Notes under the pieces: generated by a model | What the model was told of the DNA's origin: nothing | Database searches by the model: none | The model's input: the letters and a program-made list of their open reading frames with translations, nothing else | Assembly: GCA_011391865.1 (NCBI GenBank) | Contig: JAABPV010000022.1 | Span: forward strand, 45,430 to 109,429 | From: Desulfobulbaceae bacterium | Lineage (GTDB): Bacteria > Desulfobacterota > Desulfobulbia > Desulfobulbales > Desulfobulbaceae | Reading direction: 5' to 3' | Length of the DNA stretch: 64,000 nucleotides | Shown here: piece after piece, positions 17,801 to 26,600 of the stretch | Layout: every line of letters begins with the position of its first letter | How positions within the stretch are numbered: position 1 is the stretch's first letter | Program-made: the position numbers and the translations under genes

Positions 17801-18402
17801 GCGGTTTGGATCACGTCTTGGCTTCCGGCGAAAATATCAACGTGCTGGTTTTAGACACGGAAGTCTATTCCAACACCGGCGGCCAGATGTCCAAGTCCAC
17901 GCCCCGCGCGGCGGTTGCCCAGTTTGCTGCTGGCGGCAAGAAAATGGCCAAGAAAGACATGGGCATGATCTTCTCGACCTACGGCAACATCTACGTGGCC
18001 CGCATCGCCTTTGGCGCGAACCCGCAGCAGGCCGTGAAAGCCATCAACGAGGCCGAAGCCTACAACGGCCCGTCCATCATCATCGCCTACGCACATTGCA
18101 TCAACCACGGCATCAACATGGCGCATGGCTTGGAGCAGCAGAAAAAGGCCGTCGCCTGCGGGCATTGGCCGCTCTACCGCTACAACCCAGCGCTGGAAGA
18201 TCAAGGCAAAAACCCGCTGATCATTGACTCGAAAGAGCCGAGCCTTAAATTCGCGGAGTATGCTTTGAACGAGAACCGCTATCGTCAGCTCAAGATGGCG
18301 AATCCCTCGCAGTGCGACGCGCTGATGGAAGCCTCGCAGAAGGATGTGGAGAAAGGATGGAAGTTCCTCCAGAGCAGGTTCAAGTCGCTTGAGCAGGCGT
18401 AA
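14827..18402 (+). CDS. nifJ: Pyruvate:ferredoxin (flavodoxin) oxidoreductase, single-chain
   Basis: A 1191-residue homodimeric-type PFOR. It oxidatively decarboxylates pyruvate to acetyl-CoA, reducing ferredoxin. Domain order is visible: an N-terminal pyrimidine-binding domain (MVTIDGNQACTHVAYATSEV, PITPSSPMAE-like), the transketolase-like C domain, the CoA domain, a two-cluster ferredoxin domain (CIQCGQCSLVCP and CVGCTLCSTVCP), and a TPP domain with CAGCGETPYIK and [15 protein letters not shown]. The ATG at 14827 follows AAGGGAG and begins the canonical N-terminus. The longer frame from 14740 is an artefact. Central carbon enzyme of an anaerobic lifestyle. A deleted second copy lies at 23262. 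Confidence 0.96.
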   Translation: MSRKMVTIDGNQACTHVAYATSEVITIYPITPSSPMAAEADAKATAVQKNIWGSVPAISQMQSEGGVAGSLHGSLATGALCTTFTASQGLLLMLPNMYKLAGELTPTVFHITARSLACQGLSIFGDHGDVMSARQTGWAMICSQNVQEAQDLALISTQATLASRIPFMHFFDGFRTSHEIQKVEQLTNDDMLAMIDEKLITAHRMRALTPDRPSMSGTAQNPDVYFTGRETVNKYYNAVPGIVQETMNKFAAMTGRKYRLFDYYGAPDATDVIVIMGSGAETVAATIDHLVAEGRKVGMVVVRLFRPFDVKAMVNALPPTVERITVLDRCKEPGAPGEPLYLDVRAAVSEAAEANPAMFMPIIVGGRYGLGSAEFSPAMVLAVYDNMAALAPKNKFCVGPNDDVTYSSLDYDKSYNIEGDDVYRAMFYGLGSDGTVGANKNTIKIIGTETDNSAQGYFVYDSKKSGSMTVSHLRFGENQIVAPYLISKASFVACHNFTFLNSYDMLANLEDGGTFLLTTTFDKDTIWDHLPAKVQQQLLDKKAKFYIIDAIKLGIALGLGAHINMIMQTAFFLISGILTKDEAVKAIKDAIKKTYGKKGDKVLNMNYGAVDAAVNNIVEVTLPDKITGHALPETVPAEAPDFVKQVTAKMIQGKGDQIKVSEMPADGRWPTATTQWEKRNIAVNVPEWDPATCIQCGQCSLVCPHGCNRMKIATPEALAAAGADESFKTADAVGKQFAGRKFTIQVSTSDCVGCTLCSTVCPARKKDADGNKTEESALKMVPNTEAIRLASGKNWKVFMALPEVENSLIDPATVKGSQLKRPLFEFSGACAGCGETPYIKLVTQLFGDRMLIANATGCSSIYGGNLPTTPYCKRTDGRGPSWSNSLFEDNAEYGMGMRQSVNKLAMQAAELLQLAATEGIVNQEFADSMLKATQATQDEIEAQRGRVEELKKALACSKSVTAARLLPVADYLVKKSVWCFGGDGWAYDIGYGGLDHVLASGENINVLVLDTEVYSNTGGQMSKSTPRAAVAQFAAGGKKMAKKDMGMIFSTYGNIYVARIAFGANPQQAVKAINEAEAYNGPSIIIAYAHCINHGINMAHGLEQQKKAVACGHWPLYRYNPALEDQGKNPLIIDSKEPSLKFAEYALNENRYRQLKMANPSQCDALMEASQKDVEKGWKFLQSRFKSLEQA

Positions 18403-18431
18403 GCTGGCTTAAAGCAGGTCTGAAGCAAACG

Positions 18432-18465
18432 GCCCTTCCCGGTGAAACGGGAAGGGCTTTTTGTT
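18432..18465 (+). terminator. Intrinsic terminator of nifJ
   Basis: GCCCTTCCCG (18432-18441) pairs with CGGGAAGGGC (18448-18457) across a six-base loop, followed by TTTTTG. Confidence 0.88.
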
Positions 18466-18493
18466 TTCAGGCATGAGGAAGTCAAGGTCTTCC

Positions 18494-18522
18494 TTGACAG
18501 AAAGGCCAGATCAGAATACCCT
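18494..18522 (+). promoter_or_regulatory. Possible promoter of the 18.6-kb VapBC pair
   Basis: A perfect TTGACA (18494-18499), a 17-base spacer and the weak -10 TACCCT, about 47 bases before the antitoxin start. The poor -10 would suit an autorepressed TA promoter, but this is inference. Confidence 0.4.
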
Positions 18523-18568
18523 CATATTTTGCCGCTGAGACAAAACAAAAAGCATAGACAAGGCAATC

Positions 18569-18796
18569 ATGCAGACCAAACGAGTCATCCTTGAGACCGA
18601 TCAGCACGGCAGGCTGCTGCATCAGCCGCAGCTGCCGCCGAACATCCGCATGGAAGCAATCTTTCTGCTGCCGGAGGACAGGAAAAAAGAGAAGAGGCGA
18701 AGAAAACCCTCTTCGGCGATCAAAGGAAAAGGAAAGATTCTTGGCGACATAGTGTCCCCGGTTGTGCCGCCGGAGGACTGGGAAGCCCTGCAATGA
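18569..18796 (+). CDS. Antitoxin of VapBC-type module
   Basis: A 75-residue protein encoded immediately before a PIN toxin. The N-terminus (RVILETDQHGRLLHQPQLPP) has the short strand-turn-strand look of AbrB/DUF2281-type antitoxins. The middle is highly basic (KKEKRRRKPSS). The C-terminal tail ends PPEDWEALQ, a motif shared with the antitoxin at 22589 (LDDWEALH) and probably the toxin-neutralising peptide. The stop overlaps the toxin start (ATGA). Assignment rests mainly on context and the tail motif. Confidence 0.75.
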   Translation: MQTKRVILETDQHGRLLHQPQLPPNIRMEAIFLLPEDRKKEKRRRKPSSAIKGKGKILGDIVSPVVPPEDWEALQ

Positions 18797-19185
18797 TCCT
18801 GATGGACACCCACATCTGGCTCCGCTGGCTGCTGCCGGATGATCCGCTGCCGCAGAATTTGACGGATTTGATTGAGACAGCCGACGCGCTGGCCGTCTCC
18901 GCCATTTCCTGCTGGGAGCTTGTGCTGCTGGAGCGGTTCCGCCGGATAGAGCTGCCGCTGCCGGTTGATAAGTGGCTGAAGGAAGCCCTGCGCGGCTCTG
19001 ACGTGCAGGTGCTGCCTGTCAGCGGAACAGTGGCGCAGCGTGCGGGCCAGCTTCCGTATCATCACAAAGACCCTGCGGACAGATTCATCATTGCCACAGC
19101 AATTGCCAGTAAGATCAAGCTGATCAGTCTCGATAGCTGCTTTCCGTTGTACAGCGAGCTGGATGATCTGCTGATCACCGGCTGA
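18793..19185 (+). CDS. vapC: PIN-domain ribonuclease toxin (VapC family)
   Basis: A 130-residue PIN protein. The acidic active-site residues are in place: Asp in LMDTHIWLRW, Glu in SCWELVLLERF, and Asp in HKDPADRFIIATAI. It is the short-PIN type with the characteristic DTHIW...SAISCWE...DPADR spacing, which cleaves RNA (often initiator tRNA or rRNA) unless bound by its antitoxin. It overlaps the antitoxin by ATGA. Intact and full-length, so presumably active. Its closest relative in the window is the frameshifted VapC at 22828. Confidence 0.9.
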   Translation: MILMDTHIWLRWLLPDDPLPQNLTDLIETADALAVSAISCWELVLLERFRRIELPLPVDKWLKEALRGSDVQVLPVSGTVAQRAGQLPYHHKDPADRFIIATAIASKIKLISLDSCFPLYSELDDLLITG

Positions 19186-19220
19186 AAACCGCCGCATGTT
19201 TTGAGACGGGAGAAAATCAA

Positions 19221-19346
19221 TTTTTTCTATTTCCTCATAGGCCACGGCTGTTTGCTCATAGGAAAAAGAGATGAGGAAATAGGCCGCGCCTGTTTCCTCA
19301 TAGGCTTTTCCTATGAAGAAGTATATTTTTTCTACTTTCTCATAGT
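19221..19346 (+). repeat. Array 2: six 21-bp tandem units
   Basis: Six consecutive 21-bp units, most ending in CTCATAGG (or its reverse-complement-like AGGAAATAGG and CCTATGAAG variants). Units alternate in apparent orientation, giving an inverted-repeat texture (TTTCCTCATAGG versus CTATGAAG). Frames on both strands give heptads (FFYFLIG, RACFLIG on plus; YEKVEKI, YFFIGKA on minus). It lies between the VapC stop at 19185 and the gene at 19477; I see nothing else in that gap. It has the same 21-bp period as the other three arrays but a different sequence. Confidence 0.8.
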
Positions 19347-19476
19347 CGGAAGACACTTTCCCGCCGCTGCGCCCCGCCTGCCATTGCCGCGAAACCGCTG
19401 CTTTTTTTCTTGACAGAGCAAGTCCGCAGAGTTATGCTTGCCCAATTCCTAAAAAATCCCGCCAAGGAGGCCCGCC

Positions 19477-19908
19477 ATGTCGGAAAAGACCGATCTTGAA
19501 AAAGTCGCCGAGCTGCTCAACGTGGAAATCCTGTCACCGCTCGACAGCGGCGACATCCTGTCCCTCCACAAAGCCCTGCCCGGCTATCAGGCCGTGGCCG
19601 ACGATGCCGCCCGCTTTGTTCAGAAGCACAAGGATGCCCTCAAGCTGGATGCCGCCGTCCTCGCCGGTCTGACCGACGGCCTTGCCGAGGTCAAACGCCT
19701 TGAGCCTCCTGAGCATCTGCTGGAGAAACTGCATCTTTCCGTCTATCATCAGCGGCTTCAGGCCACCGACAGGTGCATGGAGGCCATGTACGACACCACC
19801 CGCCGCATCCGCGACTTTGCCGAGGCGTATCCTGAGATTGCCGAGGAAGGGCAGACCCTTCTTGATTTCATGAAGGCTTTCAAGCCGGGGCCGAAGAGGG
19901 AGAAGTAG
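19477..19908 (+). CDS. Hypothetical helical protein
   Basis: A 143-residue, acidic, almost entirely helical soluble protein with no family I recognise. There is no signal peptide or membrane segment. It contains the leucine/alanine-rich stretch LKLDAAVLAGLTDGLAEVKRL and a C-terminal basic tail (KPGPKREK). AAGGAGG precedes the ATG at ideal distance and composition matches the host, so it is very probably a real gene. It stands alone between array 2 and the AT-rich operon starting at 20004. Confidence 0.75.
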   Translation: MSEKTDLEKVAELLNVEILSPLDSGDILSLHKALPGYQAVADDAARFVQKHKDALKLDAAVLAGLTDGLAEVKRLEPPEHLLEKLHLSVYHQRLQATDRCMEAMYDTTRRIRDFAEAYPEIAEEGQTLLDFMKAFKPGPKREK

Positions 19909-20003
19909 GAGTAGAGGGCTGGTGGAGTGTAGGAGGCAGAGTTGATGTTGAGTTGATCAGAATTTTTCTGGTATTGAATTGTCTTTAACAAACGGAGCAT
20001 AGC

Positions 20004-20513
20004 ATGTCAACATTTAATCTGGCGTGGGGAAAAGTTACAGATGCTATATCAGTTGCAGTTCCAATGGCCTTGACTACTGCAATACCATTTGTAGGCCCTA
20101 TCCTTTCAGGAGCATTACTTACCGGAGTAACTATTAATATGTGCGAGGAGATAGTCGATGTTTATGGTTACAAATCTCTTTCTGGAATGTCAACTTTTAT
20201 TGGTGTAATACCTGGAGCGATTGCTGGAGCTAGCATAGCGAGTGCAGTTATTGGATACATTCCTGGAATTGGAGTAATTGCAAATTGTACTGCTACAACA
20301 ATCCTTCATACTATATGTGGTCTCATAGTTATTTCGGCGTGTGAACTCTACAGAGATGGTTCTGTTAGTGATGATGAATTGAAAAATAATTCAATGGGTC
20401 TGGCAAGCTCGATACTGGGAGAGTTAACAGGAAAACTTGGTGACGTTCTTCGTGGTACACCTGGTGATATGAAGGAAGCTGTTAAGAGCATCGTAAAGAA
20501 AGAACTTAATTAG
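20004..20513 (+). CDS. Glycine-rich membrane-associated hypothetical protein
   Basis: A 169-residue protein with three or four apolar, glycine/alanine/isoleucine-rich segments (about residues 15-45, 60-95, 100-115) and a hydrophilic C-terminal third. It resembles small GTPase-associated or colicin-like hydrophobic hairpins, but I do not recognise a family. GGAG lies 6 bases before the ATG. First gene of an AT-rich operon: 22 bases to the next gene. Base composition well below that of the flanking genes suggests horizontal acquisition. Confidence 0.65.
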   Translation: MSTFNLAWGKVTDAISVAVPMALTTAIPFVGPILSGALLTGVTINMCEEIVDVYGYKSLSGMSTFIGVIPGAIAGASIASAVIGYIPGIGVIANCTATTILHTICGLIVISACELYRDGSVSDDELKNNSMGLASSILGELTGKLGDVLRGTPGDMKEAVKSIVKKELN

Positions 20514-20535
20514 TTTTAACCAATATGGGGGATTT

Positions 20536-21126
20536 ATGTCTGATAATTATGTTGTAGAAAAAATAACAGCAAAAGACCAACTTGGTGACTTGCGTAACGA
20601 AATTGTAGAGTCAGAAAAATCAAGGATGGACTTTTTGAAATATAAGCTAATAGTAATAGCTTCATTGGGTGCAATTGGATTAGGTTTTAGCGAACAGCAT
20701 ACAAACGCAAAGATAGAACCAGATTATATACTTTGTATTATTCCGTTTATCTGCGCTTACGTGGACTTGCTGTGTTACCATAATACGATTCGTATTTTAG
20801 TTATCGCATGTTTTTTAGATTATAACAATGACCCTTATGAAGGGTATATCGGCCAATTAGATCATAATAATCCATACGGCGGGGCAAGATACTTATTCAA
20901 TATGGAAGATTTCGTATTACACTGGTCTAGTATTGCGATATCATTTTTTTTATTTTCTTATAGTTTAATTCCTTTTTTAAATAATCTTAAAATTAAAGGA
21001 ATTATCTTTCTCTTGGTTGGTGCCATTGCAATTATTGTTAATTTTTCGACAAAGCTATCCTTCAAAAGACACCAAGATGTCCTTTTCGCTACGGCTGAAA
21101 AAATAAAGAAAGGGTGTGCGCAATGA
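20536..21126 (+). CDS. Hypothetical membrane protein, four predicted helices
   Basis: A 196-residue integral membrane protein. A charged N-terminal helix (about residues 1-35) precedes two closely spaced hydrophobic segments (about 38-55 and 65-95), a hydrophilic region with tyrosines and asparagines (about 98-130), two further segments (about 132-150 and 155-172), and a basic tail. The layout recalls SLATT-type effector membrane domains, but I cannot assign it firmly. GGGGG-like ribosome site before ATG. Its TGA overlaps the ATG of the GH15-like gene (ATGA), so translation is coupled. Confidence 0.65.
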   Translation: MSDNYVVEKITAKDQLGDLRNEIVESEKSRMDFLKYKLIVIASLGAIGLGFSEQHTNAKIEPDYILCIIPFICAYVDLLCYHNTIRILVIACFLDYNNDPYEGYIGQLDHNNPYGGARYLFNMEDFVLHWSSIAISFFLFSYSLIPFLNNLKIKGIIFLLVGAIAIIVNFSTKLSFKRHQDVLFATAEKIKKGCAQ

Positions 21127-22418
21127 CGATCGACTACAAATTAATTACAATGAAATGTTCATCATTAAAAATTAATGATATTTTGAATTTGTTAATTCAA
21201 AAAGACACCTTTACTTTCCCATCATTGGGAAACGGCCTTTTCCCTGCTGCTAATTTACATGCCCAATCCGAATACACCGGCTACAGCAACGTCTGGATAC
21301 GAGACAATATTTACATCTCCTACGCCCATTACTTAAATGGTAAAACCGACATCGCCATCAAAAACATCACCGCATTCACTGACTATTTCATCAAGCATCA
21401 ATGGCGATTTGAAAAAATCATTGCCGGTGAATTAGATTTTAACGACCCGATGAATCGCCCTCATATTCGCTTCAACGGCAATGATCTGTCCGAAATCAAG
21501 CAAAAATGGGCGCACGCTGAGAATGACTCACTCGGCTATTTTCTCTGGCTGTTCTGCAAACTCTACAATGAACATGCCATTGCCGAACTCAACGCAGCGC
21601 AAACAGAATTGCTCGCCTTGTTTGCCTTGTATTTCGACAAAATCACTTACTGGCAAGATAAAGACAGCGGTCATTGGGAAGAAGTGCGAAAAGTTGAAGC
21701 CTCAAGCATCGGCGTGGTTGTTGCGGCATTAGGCGAATTAAATAAAATAATCATCGAAAACAAATATTCCATTCAGTATCAAGGTCGAACTGTTTCCAGC
21801 GAGTTTGTAACAGAATTGATCGCCAAAGGTCAAAATGCGTTACATACTATTCTGCCCGCCGAATGTATCCAGCCTGAAAAGTATCGCCGTTATGATGCAG
21901 CGTTATTGTTTTTGATATTTCCCCTGAATGTCGTCAGCGAGGAAATTGCAGATCAAATTCTGAACGATGTCAGAACGCACTTGCAAGGTGACTATGGCAT
22001 TCGCCGCTATTTAGGTGATTCCTATTGGTCGGCTGACTACAAAGATAAAGTGAAAGAAGAAGAACGAATGATTGATGTCAGCGACAATATCGCTGAACGT
22101 GACAACCTGCTGCAATCAGGTCAAGAAGCGCAATGGTGTATTTTCGATCCCATTATTTCAGTTGCTTATGGACGGAAATATCAAAAGACGCACGATAAAC
22201 ATTTTTTGCAGTTGCAAATTGATTACTTTAATCGTTCTCTAAATCAACTGACCTCAGAAGAAAGCCGGTTCGGTGGCTTTAAATGCCCGGAACTTTATTA
22301 TTTAGAACATGGTCGTTACGTTGCCAGCGACACCACGCCGTTATTATGGACACAAGCTAATTTATGGATGGCGTTTCACTGTATGGAAAAAAGTGTAAAT
22401 ATAACTGGCAAAAGATAA
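21123..22418 (+). CDS. Glycoside hydrolase family 15-like (glucoamylase / phosphorylase kinase alpha-type) protein
   Basis: A 431-residue protein with the (alpha/alpha) toroid signature of GH15-related proteins: GYSNVWIRDNIYISYAHY, PMNRPHIRFNG, QKWAHAENDSLGYFLW, and the late YWSADYKD and DTTPLLWTQANLWMAFH segments. Members act on alpha-glucans, or in the kinase-alpha branch serve regulatory roles. A catalytic glutamate pair is plausible (GHWEEVRKVEASSIG) but cannot be verified by eye. I preferred the start at 21123 because it gives the ATGA overlap with the membrane protein upstream; the frame opens at 21114. Cytoplasmic, no signal peptide. Moderately AT-rich, like its operon partners. Confidence 0.82.
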   Translation: MTIDYKLITMKCSSLKINDILNLLIQKDTFTFPSLGNGLFPAANLHAQSEYTGYSNVWIRDNIYISYAHYLNGKTDIAIKNITAFTDYFIKHQWRFEKIIAGELDFNDPMNRPHIRFNGNDLSEIKQKWAHAENDSLGYFLWLFCKLYNEHAIAELNAAQTELLALFALYFDKITYWQDKDSGHWEEVRKVEASSIGVVVAALGELNKIIIENKYSIQYQGRTVSSEFVTELIAKGQNALHTILPAECIQPEKYRRYDAALLFLIFPLNVVSEEIADQILNDVRTHLQGDYGIRRYLGDSYWSADYKDKVKEEERMIDVSDNIAERDNLLQSGQEAQWCIFDPIISVAYGRKYQKTHDKHFLQLQIDYFNRSLNQLTSEESRFGGFKCPELYYLEHGRYVASDTTPLLWTQANLWMAFHCMEKSVNITGKR

Positions 22419-22487
22419 AAAAAGTCATTTATCAGGCTGTGTCTAAATCTGATGAATAAAGAGTAACATGTCTATGTTTGTGATGGA

Positions 22488-22592
22488 ATGAAAAAAGCTG
22501 TATATATAGAAACATCAATTCCAAACTGTCTTACAGCAAGACCGAGCCGTGATGTGAGGGCCGCAGCATTAATCCAAAAGAGACAGTCATGA
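22488..22592 (+). pseudogene. Truncated PIN-domain toxin (34-residue stump)
   Basis: The short frame starts MKKAVYIETSIPNCLTARPS, the typical N-terminus of VapC toxins of the VYIETSIPS type, and stops after 34 codons at a TGA overlapping the next gene's ATG. A real PIN protein needs about 130 residues and two further acidic motifs, which are missing. Just upstream, MSMFVME-stop overlaps its ATG, consistent with the tail of a lost antitoxin. It looks like the deletion remnant of a VapBC unit onto which another antitoxin gene is joined. Nothing else is evident between 22419 and 22588. Confidence 0.65.
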
Positions 22593-22831
22593 CAAATCAA
22601 GATATTGCTTATCAACAAACTCTGCTCAGGGAAGTTGCAACAATTCCTTCAGAATATTTTCCAAATCTGCTGCAATTAATTCGTATTTTCCGAGAAACAG
22701 TTCTGCTCAGTTCAGCATCTCAAGACAAAACGGAGCAAGCGCAGAAACATTATCCACTGCGGGGTCTTCCTTTCACATACATTGATCCGACAGAACCAGT
22801 GGCTTTGGACGATTGGGAGGCATTGCACTGA
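22589..22831 (+). CDS. Antitoxin of the second VapBC-type module
   Basis: An 80-residue protein. The helical N-terminal half (LLREVATIPSEYFPNLLQLIRIFRE) resembles DUF2281-type antitoxins. A linker follows, then YPLRGLPFTYIDPTEPVALDDWEALH. The terminal DDWEAL motif matches the other antitoxin at 18569. The following toxin frame overlaps its stop codon but is damaged, so this antitoxin may be an orphan, or may neutralise the related VapC at 18793. AAAGAGA precedes the ATG. Confidence 0.72.
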   Translation: MTNQDIAYQQTLLREVATIPSEYFPNLLQLIRIFRETVLLSSASQDKTEQAQKHYPLRGLPFTYIDPTEPVALDDWEALH

Positions 22832-23219
22832 TCCTGCTTGACACGCATATCTGGGTCAAATGGGTTCTTGATGAAAAAAACAACTGCCTGAGCCTGTCCA
22901 AAGTCATATCATCGAACATGAGGAGGACGGCTTGGGCGTGAGCGTGATTTCCTGCTGGGAAGTCGCCAAGCTGTTTGAATTGAAAAGACTCAATCTTGAT
23001 ATGGATGTTTCTGATTGGATAAACCAAGCGTTGAGTTATCCAGGCATCCAGCTTGTCGAAATGTCTCCCAGCATTGCTGTGGAATCAACCCGGCTTCCCG
23101 GAGAATTCCATCGTGATCCCGCTGATCAGCTCATCGTTGCTACTGCCCGTGTTCATGGCTGCCCGCTACTGACATTAGACAGAAAGATTCTTACGTACAG
23201 TCATGTAAAGCTGCTATAG
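22828..23219 (+). pseudogene. vapC: VapC-type PIN toxin with frameshift and no ATG start
   Basis: The 5' part, read from CTG at 22828, gives ILLDTHIWVKWVLDEK. The remainder continues in another frame as QLPEPVQSHIIEHEEDGLG and then VSVISCWEVAKL through HRDPADQLIVATA to the stop at 23219. Joining them at the A7 run (22874-22880) restores a complete 130-residue PIN protein very like the one at 18793. One A missing from an A8 run explains the break. The sequence A-AAA-AAC is, however, in the correct phase for a -1 slip. The normal ATG overlapping the antitoxin stop is CTG here. Probably inactive. Confidence 0.78.
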
Positions 23220-23489
<270 letters not shown>

Positions 23490-23496
23490 TGAAATA

Positions 23497-23590
23497 GCTG
23501 CCGCAAAGCTGGGGAGCGAAGCCGTTTCCCCGCCGCTTCCGGGAAGAGCAGGGCCGCGTTTGGTTACAGCTTGACTTGAAAAGGATTAGA
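23497..23590 (+). repeat. Left ~94-bp direct repeat flanking the nuclease-helicase gene
   Basis: AGCTGCCGCAA, then GAGCGAAGCCGTTTCCCCGC and on through GGTTACAGCTTGACTTG to AAAAGGATTA. It is repeated with only a few mismatches at 27134-27227, in the same orientation. Weaker similarity continues past the repeat (CACTCCCGGAGCGAA versus CATTCCCGGAGCAAA). It lies just after the nifJ remnant terminator. Confidence 0.85.
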
Positions 23591-23668
23591 AAGCAAAATG
23601 CGGTCGGCAGTTCAGTTGGTTGTTGCCACTCCCGGAGCGAATCCGCGCAAAAAAACAAGCTCGTCATC

Positions 23669-26600
23669 ATGTCAAAAGCTCTCCATCCCAAAGCCGCCGC
23701 CTTTGTCAGCCAGAATCTGTTTGCCGGACTGAATTCTTTTACCGAACTGGAAAACCGCATCGCTGCCTTGCCAGACAAACAGTCTCGCGGCGATGCGTTT
23801 GAAGTGTTTGCAGAAGCCTATTTGGCCACCAAGCGCAAGCATGATGCCGAGCAGGTTTGGCCATTGAACGCTGTGCCGACATCGGTTCTCCAGCAGCTTG
23901 GTCTTGGCAGCAAAGATTACGGCATTGACGGCGTGTGCCGAACACAGCTTGGTCAGCTCAACGCCTATCAGGTGAAATTTCGCACAGACCGGCCTGCGCT
24001 GACATGGCGCGAGCTGTCCACATTGGATTGGCCGACAGCCCGCAAATTCATAGCCGGTTTTTGATCACCAACTGCAATGACTTGGCATCAGTTCTCAACG
24101 ACCGGCAGGGATTTTTCTGCATTCGCGGCTCACACTTGGACGAGCTGGAAGCGGATGACTTCCGCGCTATCGAAGCATGGCTGGCAGATTCAGCGTTCAT
24201 CGCCTCAAGAAAAACGCCGAAACAGCATCAGCAAGACGCATTGGCCGCGCTGCTGCCTGCGTTGGAGCAGCACGACCGTGTTTCCGCAATTATGGCCTGT
24301 GGCACCGGCAAAACGCTGGTCGCTCTGTGGACAGTTGAGCAGATGCAGGCTGACCGGGTGCTGGTGCTTGTTCCTTCGCTGGCTTTGCTGCGGCAGCTGC
24401 TCCACGAATGGCTGCGTGAAACCAGTCTGCCCAGTCTTGCGTATCTCTGCGTCTGCTCTGACAAGACGGTGACGAAAGGTGTGGACTCAATTGCCACGGC
24501 GCAGTCTGATTTGGATTTTCAAGTCTCCACTGATGCCGCCAACGTGCGCGGTTTCCTTAATGCACCTTTCGCTGGAACGAAAATCGTCTTTTCCACCTAT
24601 CAATCAGCGCAGGTGGTGGGCGACGCTTTGCAGCCGGGCGAAGCGTTTGATTTGGCCGTGTTCGATGAAGCCCACAAAACCGCAGGCCGAGAAGATCGCA
24701 ACTACGCCTTTGCCTTGGACGATGCCAATCTGCTCGTCCGCAAGCGGTTGTTTATGACCGCCACGCCGCGTCATTACAATCCGCAAAAGAAAGACAGCGA
24801 GGGCGAGGCCGAGCTGGTCTTTTCGATGGACAACCCGGAAGTGTACGGCCCGCAGGCATATCGCCTGACCTTTTCTGAAGCTGCTCGGCAAGACATTATC
24901 TGCGGCTACAAGGTCATCATTTCGGTGATCACTTCGGATATGGTGACAAATGAGCTGCTCAGTAAAGGCGAAGTGATGGTGCAAGGTGATGCTGTCCGCG
25001 CCAGGCAGGTTGCCAATCAAATTGCCCTGCGCGATGCTGTTGAGAAATACGGAGCAAAGAAAATCTTCACCTTCCATAAAACGATTGGCTCTGCCGCGTC
25101 TTTTGTCGCTAAGGGCAGCGAGGGCATCCGCACTCATTTGCCGGACTTTGAGACTTTTCATGTCAGCGGCAAGATGGCCACTGCCCAGCGTGAACGAGAA
25201 ATGCGCGACTTCCGGGCTGCGTCCCGCGCTGTCATGTCCAACGCCCGTTGTTTGACCGAAGGCGTGGACGTGCCTGCTGTGGACATGGTGGCTTTTCTTT
25301 CGCCAAGGCGCAGCCGGGTGGACATTGTGCAGGCTGCGGGACGGGCCATGCGTCGGGCCGATGGCAAGACGGTCGGCTATGTGCTGGTGCCGCTCTATGT
25401 GGAGCTTGCTGCTGGTGAGACTGTTGAGGGAGCGGTCAGCCGCTCGGATTTTGATGAAGTTTGGGATGTGCTCAACTCACTTCAGGAGCAGGATGATGCG
25501 CTGGCGGAAATAATTCGGCATTTTGGGGAGCAGAAGGGCAGCGGCAAGGGCTTTGATGACAGCCGTTTCAACGACCGCGTAGATTTCGGCGGCCCGCGTC
25601 TCAGCTTGGAAACGCTCCGTGCTTCTGTCGCAACCCGCTGTTTGGATAGCCTTTGCTCATCGTGGGATGTCTGGTTTGGCAAACTGAAGGCGTTTAAAGA
25701 GCGTTTCGGTCACTGCAATGTGGAAACGGGATGGGAAGAAGATTCTGGCCTGTGGAGCTGGGTAAGTTCTCAACGAACACGGCGGAACAAAGGTCAGCTT
25801 TCGCCGGAGCGGGTTCAATTACTGGATCAACTCGGCTTTGTTTGGGATTTCCAAGCGCAAAAGCGTGAGGAAACTTGGATGAAGTGGTATCGGGAGCTGG
25901 AAAATTATGCAAAAGAATATGGCCATCCGAATGTCCCGCAGAGCAGACCTAAGACTAAATTGGCAAATTGGGTCATGATTCAACGGAGTCGGCGTGATAA
26001 AAGTTGCAACGGTCATCCACCATTGACAAAAGAGCAAATTGAGTTGTTGTCTCATCTTGGCTTTCGTTGGAATGCACGAGAAGAGCAGTGGTTGGAACAA
26101 CTTCAACAGGTTAAGTATTTCAAAGAACAGCACGGGCACTGCAATGTTGAACTGGTGGCAGATGAAGATGATAACTTACTCGGCTGGGTAAATAAGCAAC
26201 GCTCAATGTTGTCTAAGGGGAAATTAGATGAGGAGAGAAAAAATCAACTTGATGCAATCGGCTTTTCATGGGCCAGCAAAATAATTGATGCCAAATGGGA
26301 GGAAAATTACAACCGTCTGCAAGTCTATCATTCCAAGCATGGCAATGCCGATGTGCCAAACCGATGGAAAGAAGACCTTAAACTTGCCGCTTGGGTCGGT
26401 GCGCAGCGAGAACGGAGAAAAAAAGAAATTATCTCAGATGAACAAGTTCAGCTACTTGATGCGCTCGGCTTTACTTGGCAGCACCGAGAACGAGGGGCTT
26501 GGGAAGACCGATATCAGGAGTTGATTGAGTTCAAGGAAAAGCATGGGCATTGCAATGTGCCGTTTGAATACAAAGAAGTGCCAAAGATTGGTAAATTTGT

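Noticed and set aside
18622..19356. Minus-strand 244-residue ORF over VapBC and array 2
   Set aside because: Antisense shadow of VapBC plus array heptads; no family resemblance and no ribosome site.
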